DNA of 7,987 bases from Actinomycetes bacterium (GTDB taxonomy: Bacteria; Actinomycetota; Actinomycetes; Propionibacteriales; Propionibacteriaceae): positions 1 through 7,987 of the forward strand of contig JAEYNS010000027.1 of NCBI GenBank assembly GCA_023412435.1. The letters are read 5' to 3'. Position 1 is the first letter of the stretch, and each line of letters begins with the position of its first letter. This document shows, piece by piece, positions 1 to 4,786 of the stretch. Position numbers and translations under genes: made by a program. Below the pieces are notes generated by a model, which saw nothing but the letters and a program-made list of their open reading frames with translations, was not told where the DNA came from and searched no databases.

Positions 1-194
1 CCCTTGGCCAGCCCGAGAGCGAGGAAGCCCGCCGTCCGCTCGTCCACCCGGACGTGGCGCTGCAGCCCGTCCGCAGCCGCCGCGGCCAGCGCCAGCGGAG
101 CCGAACGCGACCCGGGGGCGAGGACGAGGTCGGTGACCCCGCCCGCCAGCAGTTCGGCGACCACCGCCTGCGCGCAGGACCAGGACCGGCTCAT
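1..194 (-). CDS. menD: MenD, SEPHCHC synthase (N-terminal fragment, cut by window edge)
   Basis: Only the first 64 codons are in the window; the rest lies beyond base 1. MenD is the thiamine-diphosphate enzyme that joins isochorismate and 2-oxoglutarate to give SEPHCHC, the first committed menaquinone step, in the cytoplasm. The visible part carries the family's N-terminal signature [15 protein letters not shown] (residues about 23-37) and [14 protein letters not shown] (51-64). E52 aligns with the conserved glutamate that activates the cofactor (E55 in the E. coli enzyme, from family knowledge). The ATG at 194-192 overlaps the menC stop by one base (TGATG) and has a good Shine-Dalgarno, GAGGAG, six bases upstream, which fixes the start. 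It is the last visible gene of the menE-menA-menC-menD operon. No defect is seen in the part shown. Confidence 0.95.
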   Translation of the reverse strand, partial: MSRSWSCAQAVVAELLAGGVTDLVLAPGSRSAPLALAAAAADGLQRHVRVDERTAGFLALGLAK

Positions 195-1153
195 CACAGG
201 CTCCTCAGGGGTTGGGGCAGGCTGAGCCAGCGCTGCTTCCACCAGGCGGTGGATTCGGGGGTCGCCTGCCAGCCTTCGGGGTCACCTGCCGCCACGTCGC
301 GGACGGCGATGCTTCCGTCGCGTGCCACCAGCGGATCCTCGGTGACGTCGCGGGTCAGCAGGGCGGCGGTGTTGAGGCCGCAGGCGTAGGGAAGGTCAGG
401 AAGGCAGGCTGCCAGGGCCAGCCCGGCCCGCAGCCCCACCGAACTCTCCAGCGCCGAGGACACCACCACCGGCAGCCCGAGACGTTCGGCCAGTTCGAGG
501 CAGCGCCGCACCCCGCCCAATGGCTGCACCTTCAGCACGGCGATGTCGGCTGCCTCAAGCTCGGCGACCCGCTCCGGGTCACCGCTGCGCCGGATCGACT
601 CGTCGGCCGCGATCGGGACCTCGATCCCGCGGCGGGCCAGTTCCCGCCGCAGCCGGGCGAGATCGGCCACCTCGGCGCAGGGCTGCTCGGCGTACTCCAG
701 GTCGAAGCGGGAGAGCACCCGCAGCCGGCTGAGCGCGTCCGGCACGCTCCACGCACCGTTGACGTCGATCCGCAGCCGCCCGGTCGGGCCGAGCGCGTCG
801 CGCACCGCCTCCACCCGCGCGACGTCCTCGGCGAAGTACTGGCCCCGCTCGCCCACCTTCACCTTCGCCGTCGTGCAGCCCGACCCGGACACGATCGTGT
901 GGGCGGTGGCAGGGTCGGTGGCCGGCACCGTGACGTTGACGGGGACCCGCTCCCGCAGCGGCGCGGGGAAGCCGTCGACGGCCGCCTCCCGCGCGGCCAG
1001 CGCCCAGGCGTCGATCTCGGGACGGGCGTACTCCGCGAACGGGCTCCACTCCGCCCACCCCGCGGGCCCGCGCAGCAGGACGCCCTCCCGGACGGTGAGG
1101 CCGCGGAACCGGGTGCGCAGCGGCAGGGCGTAGACGCCGGCGAACCCGATCAT
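194..1153 (-). CDS. menC: MenC, o-succinylbenzoate synthase
   Basis: A 319-residue enzyme of the enolase superfamily that dehydrates SHCHC to o-succinylbenzoate in menaquinone synthesis. The fold's catalytic residues are all visible: the KxK pair K97/K99 in TTAKVKVGE, metal ligands D130 (RIDVNGAW), E156 (YAEQP) and D184 (AADES), and the opposing lysine K208 (VLKVQPLGG). The C-terminal [10 protein letters not shown] and LNTAALL segments are also typical. The length matches the short actinobacterial form of the family. The frame stays open well upstream, but the ATG at 1153 is preferred: it begins a typical N-terminus ([12 protein letters not shown]) and overlaps the menA stop as ATGA, which implies coupled translation. 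Upstream readthrough would run inside menA and gives low-complexity Arg/Gly sequence. Some enolase-superfamily members racemise N-acyl amino acids or dipeptides, but the men neighbours settle the role. Confidence 0.95.
   Translation of the reverse strand: MIGFAGVYALPLRTRFRGLTVREGVLLRGPAGWAEWSPFAEYARPEIDAWALAAREAAVDGFPAPLRERVPVNVTVPATDPATAHTIVSGSGCTTAKVKVGERGQYFAEDVARVEAVRDALGPTGRLRIDVNGAWSVPDALSRLRVLSRFDLEYAEQPCAEVADLARLRRELARRGIEVPIAADESIRRSGDPERVAELEAADIAVLKVQPLGGVRRCLELAERLGLPVVVSSALESSVGLRAGLALAACLPDLPYACGLNTAALLTRDVTEDPLVARDGSIAVRDVAAGDPEGWQATPESTAWWKQRWLSLPQPLRSL
201..206 (-). promoter_or_regulatory. Ribosome binding site of menD
   Basis: GAGGAG on the minus strand ends six bases before the menD ATG and lies inside the last codons of menC. 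It is the best Shine-Dalgarno within the men operon besides that of menA. It suggests menD can be initiated independently as well as by coupling through the TGATG overlap. Confidence 0.6.
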
Positions 1154-2025
1154 GCCGCCACGAGTCCGACGAGCAGCCCCACCGCGCAGGCGAGCTCTCC
1201 GATCCCGGTACTGCGCAGGACGGCGATCAGGTCTCGCCCGCTCGCCCCGTCCAGCACCCTGGCGACCGGCGCGGCGAGCACGGGCACCAGCGCCAGTCCC
1301 AGCAGCGCCGGCCAGTCCGTGGTGGCGGCCACCCCCACCACGGACGCGGCGGCGGCCAGCACCAGCGCGGTGAAGAACCACCGGGTGCCGCGGTCACCCA
1401 GTCGGGTGGCGAGCGTCCGCTTGCCGGCGGCGAGGTCGCCGACCCGGTCCCGCAGGTTGTTGGCCACCAGCAGCGCACAGGCCAGGCAGCCGATCGCCAC
1501 CGCAGCCCACCAGCCCGCCGCCGGCACCTCCCCGAGCTGGATGTAGACGGTGCCGGCCACCGCGACCAGGCCGAAGAAGACGAAGACGAACACTTCGCCG
1601 AGCCCCGCATAGCCGTAGGGCCGGGGCCCGCCGGTGTAGAGCCAGGCGGCCGCGATGGCGAGCCCGCCCACCGCCAGCAGCCACCAGTGGGCGGTGAGCA
1701 GGACGATGCCGAGGCCGGTGAGCGCCCCGACGCCGAAACTGGCGAAGGCCGCGAGCTTCACGGCCCGTGGCCCGGCCGCGCCGGAGCCGACCAGGCGCAG
1801 CGGACCCACCCGGTCGGCGTCGGTGCCCCGGATCCCGTCGGAGTAGTCGTTGGCGTAGTTGACCCCCACCTGCAGGGCGAGCGCCACCACCGCCGCCAGG
1901 ACGGCGAACAGCCAGTCGAAGCCGCCGTGGAACCAGGCGACGCCGCTGCCCGCGAGCACCGGCGAGACGGCGGCGGGCAGGGTGCGCGGCCGCGCACCCT
2001 CGAGCCACTCAGCCGCGGTCGCCAT
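1150..2025 (-). CDS. menA: MenA, 1,4-dihydroxy-2-naphthoate polyprenyltransferase
   Basis: A 291-residue integral membrane prenyltransferase of the UbiA superfamily. It attaches the polyprenyl tail to DHNA, giving demethylmenaquinone. Both Mg-diphosphate binding motifs are present: NYANDYSDGIRGTDADR (56-72, with D60 and D63) and NNLRDRVGDLAAGKRTLA (189-206, with D193 and D197). Between and after them lie about eight hydrophobic helices, for example around 38-55, 90-110, 114-130, 145-162, 171-188 and 216-233. The opening WLEGARPRTLPAAVSPVL is typical of MenA. The ATG at 2025 is chosen because AGGAG sits six bases upstream and the family N-terminus begins there; longer in-frame starts would lie deep inside menE. 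It overlaps the menE 3' end by 17 bases and the menC start by four. Confidence 0.95.
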   Translation of the reverse strand: MATAAEWLEGARPRTLPAAVSPVLAGSGVAWFHGGFDWLFAVLAAVVALALQVGVNYANDYSDGIRGTDADRVGPLRLVGSGAAGPRAVKLAAFASFGVGALTGLGIVLLTAHWWLLAVGGLAIAAAWLYTGGPRPYGYAGLGEVFVFVFFGLVAVAGTVYIQLGEVPAAGWWAAVAIGCLACALLVANNLRDRVGDLAAGKRTLATRLGDRGTRWFFTALVLAAAASVVGVAATTDWPALLGLALVPVLAAPVARVLDGASGRDLIAVLRSTGIGELACAVGLLVGLVAA

Positions 2026-3118
2026 CAGCTTCTCCTGGTTCCTGCCATGCCCGCTGCAGCGCGGGCCTGTCGATCTTGCCTGTCGGTGTGTACGCCACAG
2101 CGGCCACCCTGCGCAACTCCCGCGGCAGCGCGGCGGCGCCGAGCCGGGGCCGCAGCCGCTCGGTGAGCTCGGCGAGGGTGGTCTCACCGGTCGTGATGGC
2201 CACCACCCGGTGCCCCCAGCGGGAGTCGGGGACGGCGAACAGGACCGGCCCGCCCGCCTCGGGCGGCCCGAAGCTCTCCTCGACCACCCGCTGCGCCTCG
2301 GCGAGGTCGACGTTCGTCCCGCCGCTGATCACCACGTCGTCCAGCCGACCGGTGATCCGCAGCAGCCCGTCGGTGATCACCCCGCGGTCGCGGGTGCGGA
2401 CGGTGTCCCCGTCGAGCACCTGGGAGGTCAGTTCCGGGTTGAGCCGGTAGCCGCTGAACACCACCGGGCCCGAGATGGTGATCCGGCCGTCCACCACCGC
2501 GGGGCGGACGCCGTCCAGCGGCCGTCCGTCGTAGACGCAGCCCCCGCACGTCTCGGCCATGCCGTAGGTCTCGACCAGCCGGACGCCCGCGTCCCTGACC
2601 TGCCGCAGCAGATGCGGCGAGACCGCCGAGCCGCCCACCAGCACCGCGGCGTAGGCCCGCAGCCGCTGCAGCAGCGCCGGCTCGGCGACAGCGCGGTAGA
2701 GCTGGGCGCCGACCACCGACAGGTAGGTGCGCTGCGAGGGTTCCGGCAGGTCGGACAGGTCGGACGCGGCGAGCTGCGCCGTCCGTCCCGCCGCCACCGC
2801 GCGCGCGACGGTCATCATGCCTGCCACGTGGTGGGTGGGGAGCACGCAGACCCAGTCGCCAGGTCCGCCCAGCCGGCGGTGGGTGGCCGCGGCCGAGGCG
2901 AGAATCGCTTCCGCCGACAGCACGACGGCCTTCGGGCTTCCGGTCGAGCCCGAGGTCGTCACCACCACGCCGGCGCTCGCCTCGGTGACCGGCAGGTCGG
3001 GCCGCAGCGCCGCGAGCACCGCCTCGCCGGGTGCCTGGGGAATCGGAGCGACCACCTGGCGGCCCGCCAGCGCCGACGCGAGGGCGGCGGCCAGGCCGGG
3101 CGGGGGTGTCAGCTCCAC
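2009..3118 (-). CDS. menE: MenE, o-succinylbenzoate-CoA ligase
   Basis: A 369-residue acyl-adenylate-forming enzyme. It activates o-succinylbenzoate with ATP and loads CoA, giving the substrate of MenB. ANL-family motifs appear in order: the P-loop-like A3 motif TTSGSTGSPK (54-63), A5 ETYGMAET (183-190), A7 RTRDRG (241-246, D244), the hinge A8 GRLDDVVISGGTNV (257-270), and the A10 lysine K348 in YTPTGKIDR. The protein is compact, as actinobacterial MenE proteins are, with a shortened N-terminal subdomain. The start is GTG at 3118; the next upstream segment is the 40-bp divergent spacer. A TAGGGT element six bases upstream suggests a leaderless or very short leader. As the first gene of the operon it should carry the promoter for menE-A-C-D. 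Men context separates it from other CoA ligases. Confidence 0.93.
   Translation of the reverse strand: MELTPPPGLAAALASALAGRQVVAPIPQAPGEAVLAALRPDLPVTEASAGVVVTTSGSTGSPKAVVLSAEAILASAAATHRRLGGPGDWVCVLPTHHVAGMMTVARAVAAGRTAQLAASDLSDLPEPSQRTYLSVVGAQLYRAVAEPALLQRLRAYAAVLVGGSAVSPHLLRQVRDAGVRLVETYGMAETCGGCVYDGRPLDGVRPAVVDGRITISGPVVFSGYRLNPELTSQVLDGDTVRTRDRGVITDGLLRITGRLDDVVISGGTNVDLAEAQRVVEESFGPPEAGGPVLFAVPDSRWGHRVVAITTGETTLAELTERLRPRLGAAALPRELRRVAAVAYTPTGKIDRPALQRAWQEPGEADGDRG
2032..2036 (-). promoter_or_regulatory. Ribosome binding site of menA
   Basis: AGGAG on the minus strand lies six bases before the menA ATG, inside the menE coding region. It decides the menA start at 2025 over longer in-frame alternatives. 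Confidence 0.7.
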
Positions 3119-3124
3119 GGCTCC

Positions 3125-3130
3125 ACCCTA
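3125..3130 (-). promoter_or_regulatory. Candidate -10 element for the men operon
   Basis: TAGGGT on the minus strand matches the TANNNT core of actinobacterial -10 elements and ends six bases before the menE GTG. That spacing would start transcription at or next to the start codon (leaderless). No convincing -35 is seen. The alternative reading is that GGTGGAG, which overlaps the same bases, is a Shine-Dalgarno and the promoter lies further upstream, inside the divergent gene. Confidence 0.35.
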
Positions 3131-3145
3131 TGTGGAGGGCACAGG

Positions 3146-3151
3146 TAGATT
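3146..3151 (+). promoter_or_regulatory. Candidate -10 element for the PLD N-terminal-domain gene
   Basis: TAGATT matches TANNNT and is followed by seven bases and then the ATG at 3159. There is no Shine-Dalgarno between them. This is the layout expected of a leaderless actinobacterial mRNA. No clear -35 is visible. It lies 15 bases from the opposing candidate -10 of menE. Confidence 0.45.
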
Positions 3152-3158
3152 TGGTGCC

Positions 3159-3407
3159 ATGGGACGGGTGCTGCCGGTGATCATCCTGGCGATGCTGATG
3201 ATCTATGCCGTGGTCGAGGTGGCGCAGGCCGACCCGCTGCGGGTGCGGCTGATGCCGCGGTGGTTGTGGGTGGTCGCCATCATCCTCATCCCCGGCGTCG
3301 GCGCCGTGTCCTGGCTGGTGTTCGGTAGGCCGACGAAGGCTGCCGGACGGGGGCCGCGCCCGCCGAAGGCGCCGGACGACGATCCCGACTTCCTGCGCCG
3401 GCTCTAG
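3159..3407 (+). CDS. Small two-helix membrane protein, PLD nuclease N-terminal domain (PLDc_N) type
   Basis: An 82-residue protein with two hydrophobic helices (about 4-22 and 35-56) separated by a short charged loop (DPLRVRLMPRW). A basic, proline-rich cytoplasmic-type tail with an acidic end (PDDDPDFLRRL) follows. The sequence WLWVVAIILIPGVGAVSWLVFGRP is the conserved core of the PLDc_N family: W, IP-x-(I/V)-GA, W-x-x-x-GRP. The same domain leads cardiolipin synthases, but here it stands alone with no phospholipase D catalytic HKD motif. Its function is unknown; such stand-alone proteins are common in actinobacteria. The ATG at 3159 follows a TAGATT box by seven bases with no ribosome binding site. 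It is divergent from menE across 40 bp, so it may share regulation with the men operon, but nothing shows a role in quinone synthesis. Confidence 0.85.
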   Translation: MGRVLPVIILAMLMIYAVVEVAQADPLRVRLMPRWLWVVAIILIPGVGAVSWLVFGRPTKAAGRGPRPPKAPDDDPDFLRRL

Positions 3408-3410
3408 CCC

Positions 3411-3431
3411 GGACGGCCCGCCGAGCCGTCC
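3411..3431 (+). terminator. Hairpin after the small membrane protein gene
   Basis: GGACGGC and GCCGTCC form a perfect 7-bp stem with a 7-base loop, starting three bases after the TAG at 3405-3407. There is no downstream T-run, as is common for GC-rich actinobacterial terminators. It would separate the small membrane protein gene from the transglycosylase gene downstream. The position is convincing; termination itself is inferred. Confidence 0.5.
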
Positions 3432-3469
3432 CCGACGAGACGACGGAGCCGATCCTGAGCCAGTTCAAG

Positions 3470-3485
3470 CTTAAGTTCTCCTTAA
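3470..3485 (+). promoter_or_regulatory. AT-rich phased repeat upstream of the transglycosylase gene (possible regulator site)
   Basis: CTTAA occurs at 3470-3474 and again at 3481-3485, exactly 11 bases apart (one helical turn). The same bases form an inverted repeat TTAAG-N5-CTTAA at 3471-3485. This AT-rich island stands out in GC-rich DNA, 28-43 bases before the GTG start, where a -35 region or activator site would sit. Direct repeats at 11-bp phasing are the usual footprint of OmpR-type response regulators. In mycobacteria and corynebacteria, MtrA of that family controls cell-wall hydrolase genes. That link is inference only. Confidence 0.35.
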
Positions 3486-3493
3486 CGGAATCT

Positions 3494-3504
3494 GTGTGGC
3501 ACAC
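3494..3504 (+). repeat. Short palindrome GTGTG-G-CACAC
   Basis: Two perfect 5-bp half sites flank one central base, 8 bases before the GTG start of the transglycosylase gene. It could be an operator overlapping the promoter core. Short palindromes also arise by chance, so only the symmetry is certain. Confidence 0.35.
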
Positions 3505-3507
3505 TCT
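3502..3507 (+). promoter_or_regulatory. Weak candidate -10 element for the transglycosylase gene
   Basis: CACTCT has the A and final T of TANNNT and lies five bases before GTG 3513. No Shine-Dalgarno is present between it and the start, so a leaderless mRNA is possible. The match is poor at the first base and no -35 fits a 17-base spacer well. Confidence 0.25.
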
Positions 3508-3512
3508 GATCC

Positions 3513-4118
3513 GTGCCGCTGTCTCTCAGGTTCCGCTTCTCTGCCCTTGTGGCGGCGGGTGCCACGGGGCTCGCACTCTCCGCCGTCGGCCTGATTCCCG
3601 GACAGTCCGCCGTGGCCGGCCAGCTCGACGAGCTGCGGGTGACCGCGCTGCCGGCGGTGGCACAGCCCGAGCCCTCCGTCGACATCGCCGAGCTGCAGGC
3701 CCAGCGCGAGGCGTTGATGGCCCGCCGCTCGGTGGCGGTGGAGGTCCGGCTCGGCACCCTCAACGCCCTCGAGCAGCAGAAGATCGCCGCGCTCGGCTAC
3801 GACCCGGAGACCGCCACCACCCCGCGCGAGATCGCCCGCCAGATGATGCTGAACAAGTACGGCTGGGGCGAGGAGCAGTTCGGCTGCTACGACGCGATCA
3901 TCATGCGCGAGAGCCGGTGGAACCCGTACGCCGACAACCCTCGCTCCAGCGCGTACGGCATCCCGCAGGCGCTGCCCGGCCGGAAGATGGCCTCGGCGGG
4001 GGCCGACTGGCGCACCAACCCCGCCACCCAGATCAGGTGGGGACTCGGCTACGTCAAGCAGCGCTACGGCACCCCGTGCAGCGCGTGGGGCTTCAAGCGC
4101 TCCCACGGCTGGTACTGA
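3513..4118 (+). CDS. Secreted lytic transglycosylase-like (SLT domain) cell-wall protein
   Basis: A 201-residue exported protein predicted to cleave peptidoglycan glycan strands. The N-terminus is a signal peptide: basic start (residues 6-8, RFR), hydrophobic core at about 10-29, and likely cleavage near the AVAGQ segment (33-37). A charged, probably helical linker (about 54-95, rich in Glu, Gln, Arg and Ala) leads to the catalytic domain at about 115-201. That domain has the SLT fingerprint: WGEEQFGCYDAIIMRES (118-134) with E133 as the likely catalytic acid, then NPRSSAYGIPQALPG (142-156), and NPATQIRWGLGYVKQRYG (169-186). C125 and C189 are placed to form a disulfide, as expected outside the cell. 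The protein ends in GWY, usual for this actinobacterial group. It has no LysM or other wall-binding domain. An in-frame TGA at 3507-3509 forces the start to be GTG 3513 or later; GTG 3549 would remove the basic signal-peptide start. No Shine-Dalgarno is visible. Confidence 0.88.
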   Translation: MPLSLRFRFSALVAAGATGLALSAVGLIPGQSAVAGQLDELRVTALPAVAQPEPSVDIAELQAQREALMARRSVAVEVRLGTLNALEQQKIAALGYDPETATTPREIARQMMLNKYGWGEEQFGCYDAIIMRESRWNPYADNPRSSAYGIPQALPGRKMASAGADWRTNPATQIRWGLGYVKQRYGTPCSAWGFKRSHGWY

Positions 4119-4120
4119 CC

Positions 4121-4142
4121 GGGCCCGCTACCGGCGGGGCTC
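4121..4142. terminator. Possible hairpin between convergent genes
   Basis: CCCGC (4124-4128) pairs with GCGGG (4134-4138) around a 5-base loop. The stem can extend by three pairs at 4121-4123 with 4140-4142 if one G is bulged. The convergent transglycosylase and response regulator genes are only nine bases apart, so one shared terminator would have to overlap the regulator's last codons, as this does. There is no T-run and the stem is imperfect. Confidence 0.25.
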
Positions 4143-4775
4143 GACCGGCGGCACGATGCCGTCCTCGATCGCCCGACGGAACAGGTCGAGCTTGCTGGCC
4201 GCCGGCCGATCGACGTTGGTGTACTTCACCCGGATCCGCTTGAGGTACTCCTTGACGCTGTTCTCGGCGATGCCCAGCCGTTCGGCCACCTCGGGCACCT
4301 CCATGCCGCCGGTGTAGAGCGCCAGCACCTCGCGCTCCCGCGGGCCGAGGTTCGCAGCGACATAGCCCTGGTCGCCCTCGATCAGGCCCAGGATCTCCTG
4401 GGAGAGCACCATCTGGCCGGCCGCCACGGCCTCGATGGAGGCCAGCGTCTCGCTGATCGGGTCGGCCTTGCGTGCGACGCCGGCCGCCCCGCCGGCCAGC
4501 GCCCGGCGCAGCAGCCGGACGTTGTCGGCGATCGAGTACACCAGGACGGTGTAGCCGGCGGCGATCAGCACCTCGGTGTTGTCCAGCGGGTCGGTGCCGT
4601 CGGACAGCTGCAGGTCGAGCAGCACGACGTCGGCATGCACCTGGCGGTCGATGAAGGCCTGGACCGTCGGGTCGTGGCTCACCAGCGTGATGCGTCCGGC
4701 GGCGTGGCTGGCCAGGGCTGCCTCCAGCCCCACCCGGATCGCCTCGTGGTCATCGATGACTGCGACTTGGATCAT
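4128..4775 (-). CDS. Response regulator, receiver plus LuxR-type DNA-binding domain (NarL/FixJ-like)
   Basis: A 215-residue transcription factor, the likely partner of the kinase encoded just upstream. The receiver domain (about 1-120) has the acidic pair D8/D9, the phospho-accepting D54 (VVLLDLQLSDG), the switch serine S81 and the conserved lysine K103. The DNA-binding domain (about 143-200) follows the LuxR pattern LGPREREVLALYTGG, then a helix-turn-helix VAERLGIAENSVKEYLKRIR. The receiver is divergent: the region after D54 (SDGTDPLDNTEVL) and the ARKAD segment differ from textbook NarL. The tail NVDRPAASKLDLFRRA resembles a group of actinobacterial regulators rather than NarL itself. The ATG at 4775 lies 11 bases after the kinase stop, and AGGG overlapping that TAG serves as ribosome binding site nine bases away. 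Targets are unknown. It is convergent with the transglycosylase gene, nine bases apart. Confidence 0.9.
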   Translation of the reverse strand: MIQVAVIDDHEAIRVGLEAALASHAAGRITLVSHDPTVQAFIDRQVHADVVLLDLQLSDGTDPLDNTEVLIAAGYTVLVYSIADNVRLLRRALAGGAAGVARKADPISETLASIEAVAAGQMVLSQEILGLIEGDQGYVAANLGPREREVLALYTGGMEVPEVAERLGIAENSVKEYLKRIRVKYTNVDRPAASKLDLFRRAIEDGIVPPVEPRR

Positions 4776-4786
4776 GTTGCTCGGCC

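Larger units (their letters stand above)
3408..3512. other. Intergenic region before the transglycosylase gene
   Basis: This 105-bp spacer is the longest non-coding stretch in the window. It holds the hairpin at 3411-3431, a GC-rich run with short ACGA repeats (3432-3447), the AT-rich CTTAA repeats (3470-3485) and the GTGTGGCACAC palindrome (3494-3504). It is too short for a full c-di-AMP (ydaO-type) riboswitch, which controls some actinobacterial wall-hydrolase genes, and no such fold was recognised. Confidence 0.6.

Noticed and set aside
1154..1381. N-terminal extension of MenC
   Set aside because: The extra 76 residues are Arg/Gly/Ala low complexity and overlap the conserved menA 3' region in another frame. 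The ATGA overlap at 1150-1153 and the family N-terminus support the start at 1153.
212..1546. Plus-strand open frame of 444 codons opposite menC and menA
   Set aside because: No recognisable domain, His/Pro/Arg/Gly-rich, and it spans two well-supported genes on the other strand.
2026..2187. N-terminal extension of MenA
   Set aside because: It would overlap menE by far more than 17 bases and reads as compositionally biased sequence. AGGAG at 2032-2036 points to the ATG at 2025.
1859..3148. Plus-strand open frame of 429 codons opposite menE and menA
   Set aside because: Same artefact: basic low-complexity product, while the minus strand shows all adenylate-forming enzyme motifs.
3408..3512. 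c-di-AMP riboswitch upstream of the wall hydrolase
   Set aside because: Such elements precede some actinobacterial wall-hydrolase genes, but this spacer is only 105 bp, includes a hairpin tied to the preceding gene, and shows none of the expected conserved segments.
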